From contig NZ_CP014229.1 of the NCBI RefSeq assembly GCF_001553605.1, forward strand, positions 2,756,501-2,820,500: a stretch of DNA of 64,000 nucleotides, in the 5' to 3' direction. A program made the position numbers and the translations under genes. The notes under the pieces were generated by a model, which was not told where the DNA came from, searched no databases, and saw nothing but the letters and a program-made list of their open reading frames with translations. Each line of letters begins with the position of its first letter. The stretch's first letter is position 1. Origin of the DNA: Desulfovibrio fairfieldensis (lineage in GTDB: Bacteria; Desulfobacterota; Desulfovibrionia; Desulfovibrionales; Desulfovibrionaceae). This document shows, piece after piece, positions 33,564-41,834 of this stretch.

Positions 33564-35189
33564 TCAGCTTTCCGTCCCGGCGTCGCTGTCGCCGCCGTCC
33601 TTGCGCCTGCGCGGCGAACGCCGACGGCGTTTGCGGCTGCCGTCATGCGGCTCGGCCTCACTGCGGCCGGCGGCATCGACGCGGGAACGCGGGGCATCCC
33701 CGGCATCATTCTTTCGCCTGGCGGGCACGGGCTCGCTGTCGGGAAAGCGGTTTTCGTGCAGGCTCTGCTGATGGCAGGCGTCCAGCAGCATGGCCAGCAG
33801 CTGGACATCGTCCTCTTCCTCGCTCTGTTGGGCGAGTTCGCGCGCCAGGGCCGCGTAGCGGGCCACGCGCACGCGTTCCAGGCCGGTGAGCGTGCGGAAG
33901 CGCGCCTCCAAAATGGCGGTCAGGCGCGTGCCCGCCACCTTGGCCACGTCTTCGTCCGTGGGCAGGGGCAGTTCCATGAGCCCGATCTTGTAATGCTTGG
34001 CGATGCGCTCCAGCTCCATGCGCTGCATCACGTCCACCAGGGAAATCACCGTACCCGCGGCCCCGGCGCGCCCCGTGCGCCCGGCGCGGTGGATGTAGCT
34101 TTCATGGTCCTCCGGCGGCTCATAAAGAAAGACGTGCGACAGGGCCGGAATATCAATGCCCCGCGCGGCCACGTCCGTAGCCACCAGATATTGCAGGCGG
34201 CCCTTGCGGATTTTGTCCAGCACGGCCTCGCGCCTGTTCTGCGAAAGATCCGCCGAAAGCTCGTCGGCGCTGTAGCCGAAGCCCTGGAGCACGCCGGTCA
34301 CATAGTGCACATTGGCCTTGGTGTTGCAGAAAATAATGGCTGAAGCCGGATTTTCCGTTTCCAGCAGGCGTACCAGGGCCCTGTCCTTGTCCATTGGCTT
34401 GACCTCGCAGAAGAGGTGCTGAACCTCGGCCACATGGACCTCTTTCTGGGACAGGGAAAGCAGGGCCGGTTCCGACATGAACTCGGCGGCCAGCTTGAGC
34501 ACGTGCGGCGGATACGTGGCGGAAAACAGGCAGGTGTGGATGCGCTTTTTGGGCAGATAGCGCTGCACTTCCTTCATGTCCGGGTAAAAACCGATGGACA
34601 GCATGCGGTCGGCCTCGTCAAAGACCAGCACACGCAAGTCCTTGAGGTCCAGCGTGCGGCGCAGCAGGTGGTCCAGCACGCGGCCCGGCGTGCCCACAAT
34701 GACCTGGGCCCCCTCGCGCAGGGCGTCCATCTGTTTTTTGTAGCCCACGCCGCCGTACACGGCCACGGTCCGGATGCCGGTATCCGCGAAAATCACGGCG
34801 GCCTCGCGTTCCACCTGCACGGCCAGCTCACGCGTGGGAGCGAGCACCAGGGCCTGCGGGGCCTTGAGTTCCGGATCCAGGCGGGGCAGCATGGGCAGCA
34901 GATAGCAGCCGGTCTTGCCGCTGCCCGTGCGCGACTGGACCATGATGTCCCGCCCTTCCAGCAGATAGGGCAAAGCCAGGGATTGCACCGGCATCAGGCT
35001 CTGCCAGCCCGCGCGGGCACAAGCCGCGCGCATGGCTTCAGGCAGGTCGGCCAAGCCGACTTTGGGCAGGGCGTTTTCCGGCTCACTGACGGAGAGTTCC
35101 TCCGTGGCGAGGGGAGCGGCGTCTTCCGCCGGTTCCGGGGCGGAAACGTCCGCGCCGGGCATTGTGGTATCGGAGAGATCTTCTGACAT
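33564..35189 (-). CDS. DEAD-box RNA helicase with basic C-terminal tail
   Basis: The 541-residue protein has all core motifs in order: a Q-motif region (RAGWQSLMPVQSLALPYLL), SRTGSGKT, APTRELA, GTPGRVLDHLL, VFDEADRML, SAT, ATDVAARGID and HRAGRTGRAG. The last 70 residues are Arg/Lys-rich (RKRRRRSPRRRKDGGDSDAG) and probably bind RNA. It resembles RhlE/SrmB-type helicases active in ribosome assembly or cold adaptation. It lies upstream of the unknown 157-residue protein gene in one operon. Confidence 0.92.
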   Translation of the reverse strand: MSEDLSDTTMPGADVSAPEPAEDAAPLATEELSVSEPENALPKVGLADLPEAMRAACARAGWQSLMPVQSLALPYLLEGRDIMVQSRTGSGKTGCYLLPMLPRLDPELKAPQALVLAPTRELAVQVEREAAVIFADTGIRTVAVYGGVGYKKQMDALREGAQVIVGTPGRVLDHLLRRTLDLKDLRVLVFDEADRMLSIGFYPDMKEVQRYLPKKRIHTCLFSATYPPHVLKLAAEFMSEPALLSLSQKEVHVAEVQHLFCEVKPMDKDRALVRLLETENPASAIIFCNTKANVHYVTGVLQGFGYSADELSADLSQNRREAVLDKIRKGRLQYLVATDVAARGIDIPALSHVFLYEPPEDHESYIHRAGRTGRAGAAGTVISLVDVMQRMELERIAKHYKIGLMELPLPTDEDVAKVAGTRLTAILEARFRTLTGLERVRVARYAALARELAQQSEEEDDVQLLAMLLDACHQQSLHENRFPDSEPVPARRKNDAGDAPRSRVDAAGRSEAEPHDGSRKRRRRSPRRRKDGGDSDAGTES

Positions 35190-35517
35190 ATGTCATCCCG
35201 GCGGAATAAAACCGCCTTAGTATAAAGGTATTGTCAACAAGTTATAATGCCATAAACCACACTTTTCCGCAAGGTTCACCATGCGGACGGCAAAAGGGCG
35301 CATCCCCGCCGGGGAGGAGAGGCGCGCGAATAAGACGCGCGGCTTGCCTCCGCCGTCGATTGCGGATAAATTCAGCCCGCCGCGCGGGTGGGCACATCAT
35401 GTGCCGTAGCCGCTCCGCAAGGATTTGTCCGCAAATCCTCGCCGCGAAATGCGAGCGGACGGGCTTTGCCGTCGTGAACGAGCATTTCAAGTGTTACATG
35501 CTCCAAGGAGAACATCC
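35190..35517. other. Intergenic stretch between the helicase and hisI
   Basis: Apart from an AGAGCA-type palindrome at 35480-35503 (GAGCATTTCAAGTGTTACATGCTC with perfect five-base ends) just before the hisI ribosome site, I see only GC-rich sequence with short inverted stretches (around 35431-35450). Promoters for both divergent genes should lie here, but no convincing pair was found. Confidence 0.4.
35480..35503. repeat. GAGCA palindrome in the hisI leader
   Basis: GAGCATTTCAA on the left and TGCTC on the right. It ends two bases before the AAGGAGAA ribosome site, so its fold could affect hisI translation. Confidence 0.45.
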
Positions 35518-35949
35518 ATGTCCAGTCAGCAGTCTTGCCGGCACGGGGAAGATGCCCCGGCTGACTTCGCGCCCGACTTCAGCAAGGGCCTTGTGCCCGC
35601 CATCGCCCAGGACCAGGCCACGGGCGAGGTGCTCATGCTGGCCTATATGAACGAGGAGGCCTGGCGCAAGACCTTGGAGACCGGCGAGGCCCACTACTGG
35701 AGCCGCAGCCGCAAAGAACTCTGGCACAAGGGCGGCACGTCCGGCCATGTCCAGAAGGTGCGCTCCCTGCGTCTGGACTGCGACAGCGACACCGTGCTGC
35801 TGCTCATCGAGCAGGTGGGCGGCGCGGCCTGCCACAGCGGGCGGCGCTCCTGCTTTTACCGGGAATGGGAGGACGGAGCCGTGACCGTCTGTTCGCCCCA
35901 GGTGTTCGATCCCCAAAAAGTTTACGGCGGAGAAAGGAAATCCTCATGA
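35518..35949 (+). CDS. hisI: Phosphoribosyl-AMP cyclohydrolase
   Basis: This enzyme catalyses the third step of histidine synthesis, opening the adenine ring. The 143-residue single-domain form lacks the HisE pyrophosphatase half. It has [26 protein letters not shown], and the metal-binding [20 protein letters not shown], then [24 protein letters not shown] precedes the ATG at 35518. It overlaps hisG by four bases. Confidence 0.94.
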   Translation: MSSQQSCRHGEDAPADFAPDFSKGLVPAIAQDQATGEVLMLAYMNEEAWRKTLETGEAHYWSRSRKELWHKGGTSGHVQKVRSLRLDCDSDTVLLLIEQVGGAACHSGRRSCFYREWEDGAVTVCSPQVFDPQKVYGGERKSS

Positions 35950-36839
35950 GCGCGCAGACGCAGCCGATCATCAAACTGGGCGTGCCCAAGGGCTCGCTGG
36001 AAGAAGCCACCATCAATCTTTTCGAACGCGCGGGCTGGAAAATCCGCAAGCACACCCGCAACTATTTCCCGGACATCAACGATCCGGAAATCGCGGCCTC
36101 GCTCTGCCGCGTGCAGGAAATCGGCGGCTATATCGAAGCCGGGGTGCTGGATGTGGGCATTACCGGCCTGGACTGGCTGTCCGAGCGCGGGCATGAGGAC
36201 AAGGTGGCGCGCATCGCGGACCTGGTCTATTCCAAAACCTCCAACCGGCCCTGCCGCTGGGTGCTGGCCGTGGCCGGGGATTCGCCCTATACCCGCGCCG
36301 CCGACCTGGCCGGAAAACGCATCGCCACGGAGCTGGAAGGCCTGACCCGCCGTTATTTCGCCAAAGCGGGCGTGGATGTGGATGTCTTCTACTCCTGGGG
36401 GGCCACCGAGGCCAAGGTGGTGGGAGGCCTGGCCGACGGCATTGTGGAAGTGACCGAGACCGGCACCACCATCCGCGCGCACGGGCTCAGGATCATCGAC
36501 GAGGTCATGGTCTCCTACCCGGTGCTCATTGCCAACAAGGAGGCCTGGGAGGACCCGCGCAAGCGGGCCAAGATCGAACAGCTCACCCTGCTTTTGCAGG
36601 GCGCGCTGCGCGCCGAAAACCTGGTGGCCATCAAGATGAACGCCCCCGCGGCCCATCTGGACGCCATCCTGGAAATGCTGCCCTCGCTCAATTCGCCCAC
36701 GGTATCGCCTCTGCGCGACGGGCGCTGGCTGTCCGTGGAAACAGTGGTGGAGATCGGCATTGTGCGCGATCTCATCCCGCGCCTGCGCGAAGCCGGGGCC
36801 GAGGGCATTATTGAATACGCGTTGAACAAGGTCATCTAG
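35946..36839 (+). CDS. hisG: ATP phosphoribosyltransferase, long form
   Basis: This is the first, feedback-regulated step of histidine synthesis. The 297-residue protein is the long form: catalytic domains (about 1-215, [20 protein letters not shown] and the PRPP loop [15 protein letters not shown]) and a C-terminal PII-like regulatory domain (about 216-297) that binds histidine. Long HisG does not need HisZ. The ATGAG start lies inside the hisI end, so both are coupled. hisI before hisG is unusual compared with classical his operons. Confidence 0.94.
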   Translation: MSAQTQPIIKLGVPKGSLEEATINLFERAGWKIRKHTRNYFPDINDPEIAASLCRVQEIGGYIEAGVLDVGITGLDWLSERGHEDKVARIADLVYSKTSNRPCRWVLAVAGDSPYTRAADLAGKRIATELEGLTRRYFAKAGVDVDVFYSWGATEAKVVGGLADGIVEVTETGTTIRAHGLRIIDEVMVSYPVLIANKEAWEDPRKRAKIEQLTLLLQGALRAENLVAIKMNAPAAHLDAILEMLPSLNSPTVSPLRDGRWLSVETVVEIGIVRDLIPRLREAGAEGIIEYALNKVI

Positions 36840-36850
36840 GGTAAAATCAC

Positions 36851-36901
36851 TTCTCAACGTCAATCTGCTCCAGAGACTGTTAACGCTATGCCTTTTTGCC
36901 C
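36851..36901. repeat. Adjoining fragments of both palindrome families after hisG
   Basis: The first 20 bases (TTCTCAACGTCAATCTGCTC, 36851-36870) match the arm of the TAGAGC-type element at 41136. Bases 36877-36901 are a 25-base exact reverse-complement match to the right end of copy A (copy H). Both are broken: neither has a partner arm here. Confidence 0.6.
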
Positions 36902-37006
36902 GGCCCACGACTGAAGCAAAGCCGGTTTTTCCGGAAAATCCCGCCGGACGCAATGCCGGACACTGCGAAGAAGATGCGCCCGCCTTGAGCGCGCAAAGGA
37001 GATTTC

Positions 37007-37780
37007 ATGGAGACCGATGAAAGCCGCGAACTTCTGGAAAGCCTGCCCGAGCTCCAGGCGGACGAAACCTTCTGTTTTGACTGCAATCCACAGGTGCCCT
37101 GTTTCAACCGCTGCTGCGCGGAGCTGACCCTGCCGCTCACGCCGTATGACGTACTGCGCCTGCGCCGCCACATGGGCATTACCAGCGAGGAGTTCCTGAA
37201 TACCTTCGCCACCATGCGCTCCTTTCCGGACACGGGCTTTCCCCTGCCCATGCTGCGCATGCTCCAGGGCCCCGGCGAGCCCTGCCCCTTTGTGGGCCCG
37301 GCGGGCTGTTCGATCTATGAGGACCGGCCCGGCGCCTGCCGCTGCTACCCGCTGGGGCGCGGCACCAAGATGGCCGAGAACGGGGTGGCCGAACGCTTTT
37401 TCGTGGTGCGCGAGCCCCATTGCCACGGCTTTGACCAGGGCACGCAGCGCACGGCGCGCCAGTGGTTCGAGGACCAGGGCCTTTCGGAATACAACGCGGC
37501 CAACGATCGCTACATGCGGCTCATGGCCCTGGTGCGGGCCACCGGCAAGCCGCTGGAAGCGCGCCTGGCGACCATGAGCGTGCTCTGCCTCTACCAGTTG
37601 GACAAATTCCGCGAGCTCATCACCCATATGCGCATTTTTGAACATGTGGACATTGACGCTGCGCGCCGGGCCGCCATCATGGAGGACAGCCAGGCCGGCG
37701 ACGTGGCCGCTCTGAACTTCGGCCTGGACTGGATGGAGCTGATAATCTTCGGCAAAAGCCAGGGCCTGAACAAAAAATAG
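37007..37780 (+). CDS. YkgJ-type Cys-cluster protein
   Basis: The 257-residue protein has the cysteine pattern of the YkgJ/UPF0153 family: CFDCNPQVPCFNRCCAELTL near residue 25, CPFVGPAGCSIYEDRPGACRCYPLG at about 95, and a later CHGF. These probably bind zinc or an iron-sulfur centre; activity is unknown. Family members occur near flagellar or metal genes, but nothing in the neighbourhood points to a partner here. A strong terminator follows. Confidence 0.8.
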   Translation: METDESRELLESLPELQADETFCFDCNPQVPCFNRCCAELTLPLTPYDVLRLRRHMGITSEEFLNTFATMRSFPDTGFPLPMLRMLQGPGEPCPFVGPAGCSIYEDRPGACRCYPLGRGTKMAENGVAERFFVVREPHCHGFDQGTQRTARQWFEDQGLSEYNAANDRYMRLMALVRATGKPLEARLATMSVLCLYQLDKFRELITHMRIFEHVDIDAARRAAIMEDSQAGDVAALNFGLDWMELIIFGKSQGLNKK

Positions 37781-37809
37781 CTACGCCGGTTTCAACGCGG
37801 CAAACGCTT

Positions 37810-37849
37810 GCGAAAAACCGCCGGGCCTTGTGTCCCGGCGGTTTTTCGC
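37810..37849 (+). terminator. Terminator after the YkgJ-type gene
   Basis: A 16-bp perfect stem (GCGAAAAACCGCCGGG and partner) with an eight-base loop. The outer A/T tracts supply U residues on either strand. Confidence 0.82.
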
Positions 37850-38127
37850 GTTTCCGGGCCCGGCCCCCGCCCGCCCGGCAACGGCTTTGTTTATCGCGCT
37901 CGTGACAAATTTCTTTTACAAGATAAAAAAAATCTGCTAATCGGAAGTTGTGCGGACCAATCCATGCCGTTCTTTTTTATATTATTTATAATAATTTTAA
38001 ATAGTTATGGCATGAGAAACTCAAAAACACGCGCTTGAGGCGGCGCTGTTTTTCCGTTCCGCGCGGCCCTGTTGTCTGTGCCCATATCCCCGGCCGCCCA
38101 CCGGCCACAATCGCACGGGAGGAGCGT
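37850..38127. other. AT-rich promoter region of the TauE/SafE gene
   Basis: Around 37960-38010 the sequence drops sharply in GC. It contains a perfect TATAAT (37987-37992) but no -35 at the right distance. No ORF with a ribosome site was found. Confidence 0.4.
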
Positions 38128-39393
38128 ATGAGTTTTGGCAGGCAAGTGTATGATTTTCTATTGAGCGGTTCACAGGCATACGCCAAATGGGATTTGGAGG
38201 TTTCAACCTCCATTCTCAGAAACCGCAAAAAACTGCTCATTCTGCTGGCGCTGGCCGTGCCCATTCTGGCCGGTTGCCTGGCTGAAGCCTACGAGTACCA
38301 CGAGATGCTCGGCGGCAAGAGCGCGTATGCTCCGGCCTTTTACACCACCACCATCTTTCTGGCCTCCATCGCCGTGGGTCTGGCCGCGGGCCTGATCACC
38401 GGCTGTATCGGCGCGGGCGGCGGCTTCATCATCACCCCGGCCCTGATGGCCGTGGGCGTCAAGGGCATTCTGGCTGTGGGCACGGACCTGTTTCACATTT
38501 TCGCCAAGGCCATCATGGGCACCACGGTGCACAAAAAGCTGGGCAACGTCTCGGGCAAACTGGCCATCGCCTTCCTGGTGGGCTCCATTGTGGGCACGTT
38601 CATCGGCGGCGCCATCAACAAAGGCCTGTACAACGCCGATCCCCTGCTCTCCGAGCTGTTCATCAGCACCATTTACGCCGTGCTGCTGGGCTTCCTGGGC
38701 TTCTACGCCCTGTTCGACTTTCTGAAAGCCACGCGCGGCGGCAGCAAAGCGGCCAGCCAGAGCGCCCACGGCGGCAGCGCGGGCCTGACCAGCCTGTCCG
38801 TCAGAATGCAGAGCCTGACCGTGCCGCCCATGATCTCCTTCGACGAGGATCTGGTGCCCGGCGGGCGGCGCATCTCCGGCTGGATCGTGGCCGCCGGCGG
38901 CATGGTGGTGGGCCTGCTGGCCGCCATCATGGGCGTGGGCGGCGGTTTCGTGACCTTCCCCATGTTCGTCTACATTTTCGGCGTGTCCTCCATGACCACG
39001 GTGGGCACGGACATTCTGCAGATCATCTTCACCGCCGGTTTCGCCGCCGTGGGCCAGTACGCCATTTACGGCTACGTGTTCTACACCCTGGCCATCGGCA
39101 TGCTGCTGGGCTCGCTGCTGGGCATCCAGGTCGGCGCGCTGACCACCAAGGTGGTCAAGGGCATCCATATCCGGGGCTTTTACGCCATTTCGATCATTGC
39201 CGGTTTCATCAACCGCGCGGCCACGCTGCCCAAAAAGCTTGTGGAGATGGAGGTGCTCCACTGGTCGCCCAGTGTGTGCAACATCATCCAGGACGTGGGC
39301 AATGTGGTCTTCTGGGTTGTGGTGGCCTTTTTCGGCATCTGGGTCTTCAGCAAATTCTTCCTTAATCTCGGCAAACTCAGAGGGGAGGCCTGA
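38128..39393 (+). CDS. TauE/SafE-family permease
   Basis: The 421-residue protein has about eight to nine membrane helices in two halves with the family repeats GLITGCIGAGGGFIITPALM and IMGVGGGFVTFPMFVYIFG. The second half has TVGTDILQIIFTAGF. Such permeases move sulfite, sulfoacetate or related anions across the inner membrane; in a sulfate reducer a sulfur oxyanion is plausible. CGGGAGGAGCG before the ATG sets the start. It is followed three bases later by a small membrane protein gene in the same operon. Confidence 0.88.
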   Translation: MSFGRQVYDFLLSGSQAYAKWDLEVSTSILRNRKKLLILLALAVPILAGCLAEAYEYHEMLGGKSAYAPAFYTTTIFLASIAVGLAAGLITGCIGAGGGFIITPALMAVGVKGILAVGTDLFHIFAKAIMGTTVHKKLGNVSGKLAIAFLVGSIVGTFIGGAINKGLYNADPLLSELFISTIYAVLLGFLGFYALFDFLKATRGGSKAASQSAHGGSAGLTSLSVRMQSLTVPPMISFDEDLVPGGRRISGWIVAAGGMVVGLLAAIMGVGGGFVTFPMFVYIFGVSSMTTVGTDILQIIFTAGFAAVGQYAIYGYVFYTLAIGMLLGSLLGIQVGALTTKVVKGIHIRGFYAISIIAGFINRAATLPKKLVEMEVLHWSPSVCNIIQDVGNVVFWVVVAFFGIWVFSKFFLNLGKLRGEA

Positions 39394-39395
39394 TA

Positions 39396-40127
39396 ATGCT
39401 TATTCACGAAAAAGGCCCCTTTATCCGGGGCAGCCTGTTGCTGATCTCTTTCCTTGTGCTTTTCGCCGTGCTGCTCACGCCCATCATGCGTGACGAGAAC
39501 GGCAATCATATGACCGGCCTGCAATACGCGGACAATGTCTTTAACGAACTCTCCAAGGGTTCGTCCTACTTCATTCCCGGCGTGCGCGAGAGCGTCAAGA
39601 GCGTGGACGGCAAGATGGTCCAGATGACGGTGACCATGAAAAAAGCCGCCCTTGCCCCCCTGGCCGTGGCCCTGCTGCAAAAGTCCGGCGCCACCGAGGC
39701 CGTGGCCGACGGCGGCAAGGTGAGCTTCAAGGGCGACCTGGGCCTGATCCTGACTTCCGCTACGGACGACGCGGACGCGCTGTACCACAACAACGCCGAC
39801 GCCGTGAGCCAGAAATACGGCGGCGAACCGGCCCTCAAAGTCGCGGCCGCCTGGTGGTACCTGCTGTCGCCGAGCATCAAGGAGCTCCAGAAGCAGCGCC
39901 TGTTCGGCGAGGCCCAGGTGGTGGATCACGTCCTGCGCCGCGCCGTGGAACCGGGCAATAACTTCTACAGCGTGGTTCCGGCCAAGGTTTCCGAGCACGT
40001 CTGGCTGATGAGCGGCATGCTGATCTTCTACGTGCTGTACACCCTCTGGTACGGTTTCTCCATCTTCGAGCTCTTCGAGGGCATCGGCCTGGCCATGACC
40101 AAGTCCAAGGTCAAGCAGGAAAGCTGA
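39396..40127 (+). CDS. Membrane-anchored protein of unknown function, TauE/SafE partner
   Basis: I do not recognise a named family. The 243-residue protein has a membrane helix at about 12-31 and one at about 203-228. A hydrophilic domain of roughly 170 residues between them is placed on the outer face. It contains TGLQYADNVFNELSKGSSYF and GGEPALKVAAAWWYLLSPSIK. GGGGAGGCC precedes the ATG. Its tight coupling to the permease gene suggests a dedicated subunit or substrate-handling partner. Confidence 0.75.
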   Translation: MLIHEKGPFIRGSLLLISFLVLFAVLLTPIMRDENGNHMTGLQYADNVFNELSKGSSYFIPGVRESVKSVDGKMVQMTVTMKKAALAPLAVALLQKSGATEAVADGGKVSFKGDLGLILTSATDDADALYHNNADAVSQKYGGEPALKVAAAWWYLLSPSIKELQKQRLFGEAQVVDHVLRRAVEPGNNFYSVVPAKVSEHVWLMSGMLIFYVLYTLWYGFSIFELFEGIGLAMTKSKVKQES

Positions 40128-40154
40128 TCAGCCCTGTTTCCCAGCTCTTTTGCC

Positions 40155-40188
40155 GGCCGCAACGCACTGCCGTTGCGGCCGCTTTTAT
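40155..40188 (+). terminator. Terminator after the TauE/SafE operon
   Basis: A 10-bp perfect stem (GGCCGCAACG, CGTTGCGGCC) with loop CACTGC is followed by GCTTTTATT. Confidence 0.82.
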
Positions 40189-40246
40189 TGACGAGGGCCG
40201 CGCCGCTGCCTATTATCAACCGCAGAGGGAACGGTGCGGAAAAACT

Positions 40247-41137
40247 ATGAACACTAACGAGATGGAATCATACAGCCTGTGGCGGCCCAACAGCTTCGAA
40301 GTTTTTCAGGAAGCCCGCCGCCAGGGCGCGCGGATCAGACTCGGCTGCCATATGCGCATGGGCGGCGGCACAACCGACGTTCTGCTGAAAGGCCAGTTCC
40401 TGGAGGTCACCGGCAGTGTCGCGCTGTTTGAAATCAAGTCGCATGAAACCCTGCCCGGCAAGAGCAAGCCCGTTGATCCCGCCTGCGAGTTCTCTTTCAG
40501 CCTTGATCAGGACGCGCCCTCCGGAATCACTGAAAAAATGGGCTATTCCGGCCGGGCCACCATTCTGGAAAACCGGACGGACGAGGACGGCATGCCGCGG
40601 AGAATGCTGCTGCGCCTCTCCCGGCAGTATGTCACCCGCCGCCTGCGGCGGGACAAGCGCCTGGACTGGAATGCGGAGAACACCGGCCTGCTCGGCCTGC
40701 TGGTGATTGCCGACCCGCCCTCCAGCCGACAGGAACTGAGCGCCCGGATCAAAGACTATTACAAGCTGCACGGCGGAAAAAATCCGGGCCTGATCAATAT
40801 CTCGGCGGGCGGCGCCTGCCTGTGCGTGGAGGGAGACTTGGCGCGCAGGCCGCTCATGGCGCACGAGCTGTATCTTTTTCTTCTCGCGTCCAAAACCGCT
40901 GACCAGGGCGAGCCGCCCTACATTTTTACGGGCAAAAAAGTGGGCCTCAGTCGCGACGTCTGCGAACAGGGCGCCGCACTGCGCATGCGCTTTCTCTATG
41001 AGCTGGATTGGACCAAAAGCCCGTCCGCCCTGCACTGGACGGATATCGAATCTTCCGGCTCGGAGCGTCTGCGCCACCTCATCCGCGATCTGAACGATAC
41101 CGTCGCCCCGGCGCAGGACCAGGCTGTGGGCCTTTAG
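40247..41137 (+). CDS. PilZ-like protein
   Basis: The 296-residue cytoplasmic protein carries the two motifs of cyclic-di-GMP-binding PilZ domains: an RxxxR box (SRQYVTRRLRRDKRLDW) near residue 135 and an (N/D)xSxxG box (LINISAGGACLCVEG) near residue 185. The preceding domain (about 20-125) resembles a YcgR-type N-terminal domain in size, but I cannot place it. A motility role would fit, since the next gene has a sigma-54-type promoter. Its TAG stop is the start of a TAGAGC palindrome. Confidence 0.68.
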   Translation: MNTNEMESYSLWRPNSFEVFQEARRQGARIRLGCHMRMGGGTTDVLLKGQFLEVTGSVALFEIKSHETLPGKSKPVDPACEFSFSLDQDAPSGITEKMGYSGRATILENRTDEDGMPRRMLLRLSRQYVTRRLRRDKRLDWNAENTGLLGLLVIADPPSSRQELSARIKDYYKLHGGKNPGLINISAGGACLCVEGDLARRPLMAHELYLFLLASKTADQGEPPYIFTGKKVGLSRDVCEQGAALRMRFLYELDWTKSPSALHWTDIESSGSERLRHLIRDLNDTVAPAQDQAVGL

Positions 41138-41180
41138 AGCAGATTGACGTTGAGCATTGACATTCTCAACGTTGACGTTT
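41136..41180. repeat. TAGAGC-type palindrome after the PilZ-like gene
   Basis: It starts AGAGCAGATTGACGTTGAG within the stop codon. The stem is ACGTTGAG (41147-41154) and CTCAACGT (41165-41172). The loop-side CATTGACATTCTC resembles the palindrome at 15190. Confidence 0.6.
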
Positions 41181-41303
41181 CCGCCGCCCCGCGTTCCAGC
41201 GGTACACGCCGTCGAGCCGCCTCCCGGCCCGACGGCGTTACATACCTTCCATGCGCTCAGCGCTCCATCCCCCCGCCCGCTCCCGACGTTGCTGTAAACC
41301 CTC

Positions 41304-41320
41304 CTGGCACCGGATTTGCA
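41304..41320 (+). promoter_or_regulatory. Sigma-54 promoter of the 82-residue gene
   Basis: CTGGCACCGGATTTGCA matches YTGGCACGRNNNTTGCW at every fixed position but one, including both GG and GC. It lies 75 bases upstream of the start codon on the same strand. Confidence 0.72.
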
Positions 41321-41395
41321 TATTTCAGTGCGGCCGCCCGTGCGGGCGGAAAATTTGACCCCTGACCGCTGCGGCGGATATCTGGAGGATACGTC

Positions 41396-41644
41396 ATGGA
41401 AATTTCCGGCATCAACTCTTCACTGCCCTTTGCGTTCACCATGCCCGACAAGGACGACTCCGGCTCCACCCCCGCCGCCGTGCAGGATACCGTGGACATC
41501 CGCGCGCCCCAGCTGCTGGAGGACGACGAAGTGGACGGCGTGCTGGACGATACCCTGAACATGATCGCCCAGGACAATGTGGGCGCCCTGTCCGTGCATG
41601 GGGGATTGAGCCAGAGTCGCGTGTTCGCGCTTCTCGGCCTGTAG
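41396..41644 (+). CDS. Small acidic protein with a sigma-54-type promoter
   Basis: The 82-residue protein is unrecognised. It starts MEISGINSSLPFAFTMPDKD, has an acidic middle (LLEDDEVDGVLDDTLNMI), and ends LSQSRVFALLGL. It has no signal peptide. CTGGAGGATACGTC before the ATG is a good ribosome site, so the gene is probably real despite its size. The MEISG start resembles short flagellar-associated proteins and the promoter is RpoN-type, so a motility or c-di-GMP link with the PilZ-like neighbour is a guess worth testing. Confidence 0.65.
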   Translation: MEISGINSSLPFAFTMPDKDDSGSTPAAVQDTVDIRAPQLLEDDEVDGVLDDTLNMIAQDNVGALSVHGGLSQSRVFALLGL

Positions 41645-41834
41645 AATTCCCTCTCCGCCACCCGCGTCGAACAAAATTCCTACAGTGGCGGCGGATTCTC
41701 ACCATAGCTTCCGGTTTCCGTGAATTTGACACCGCCGCAGCCAAAAGGGTATCAGATTCCGTCTCCGCGCACGCGCCGCCGCTTTGGCGGCGCGTCCGGC
41801 ATTTTTTACCGCAGCTTGCAATAAGGATACGGCG

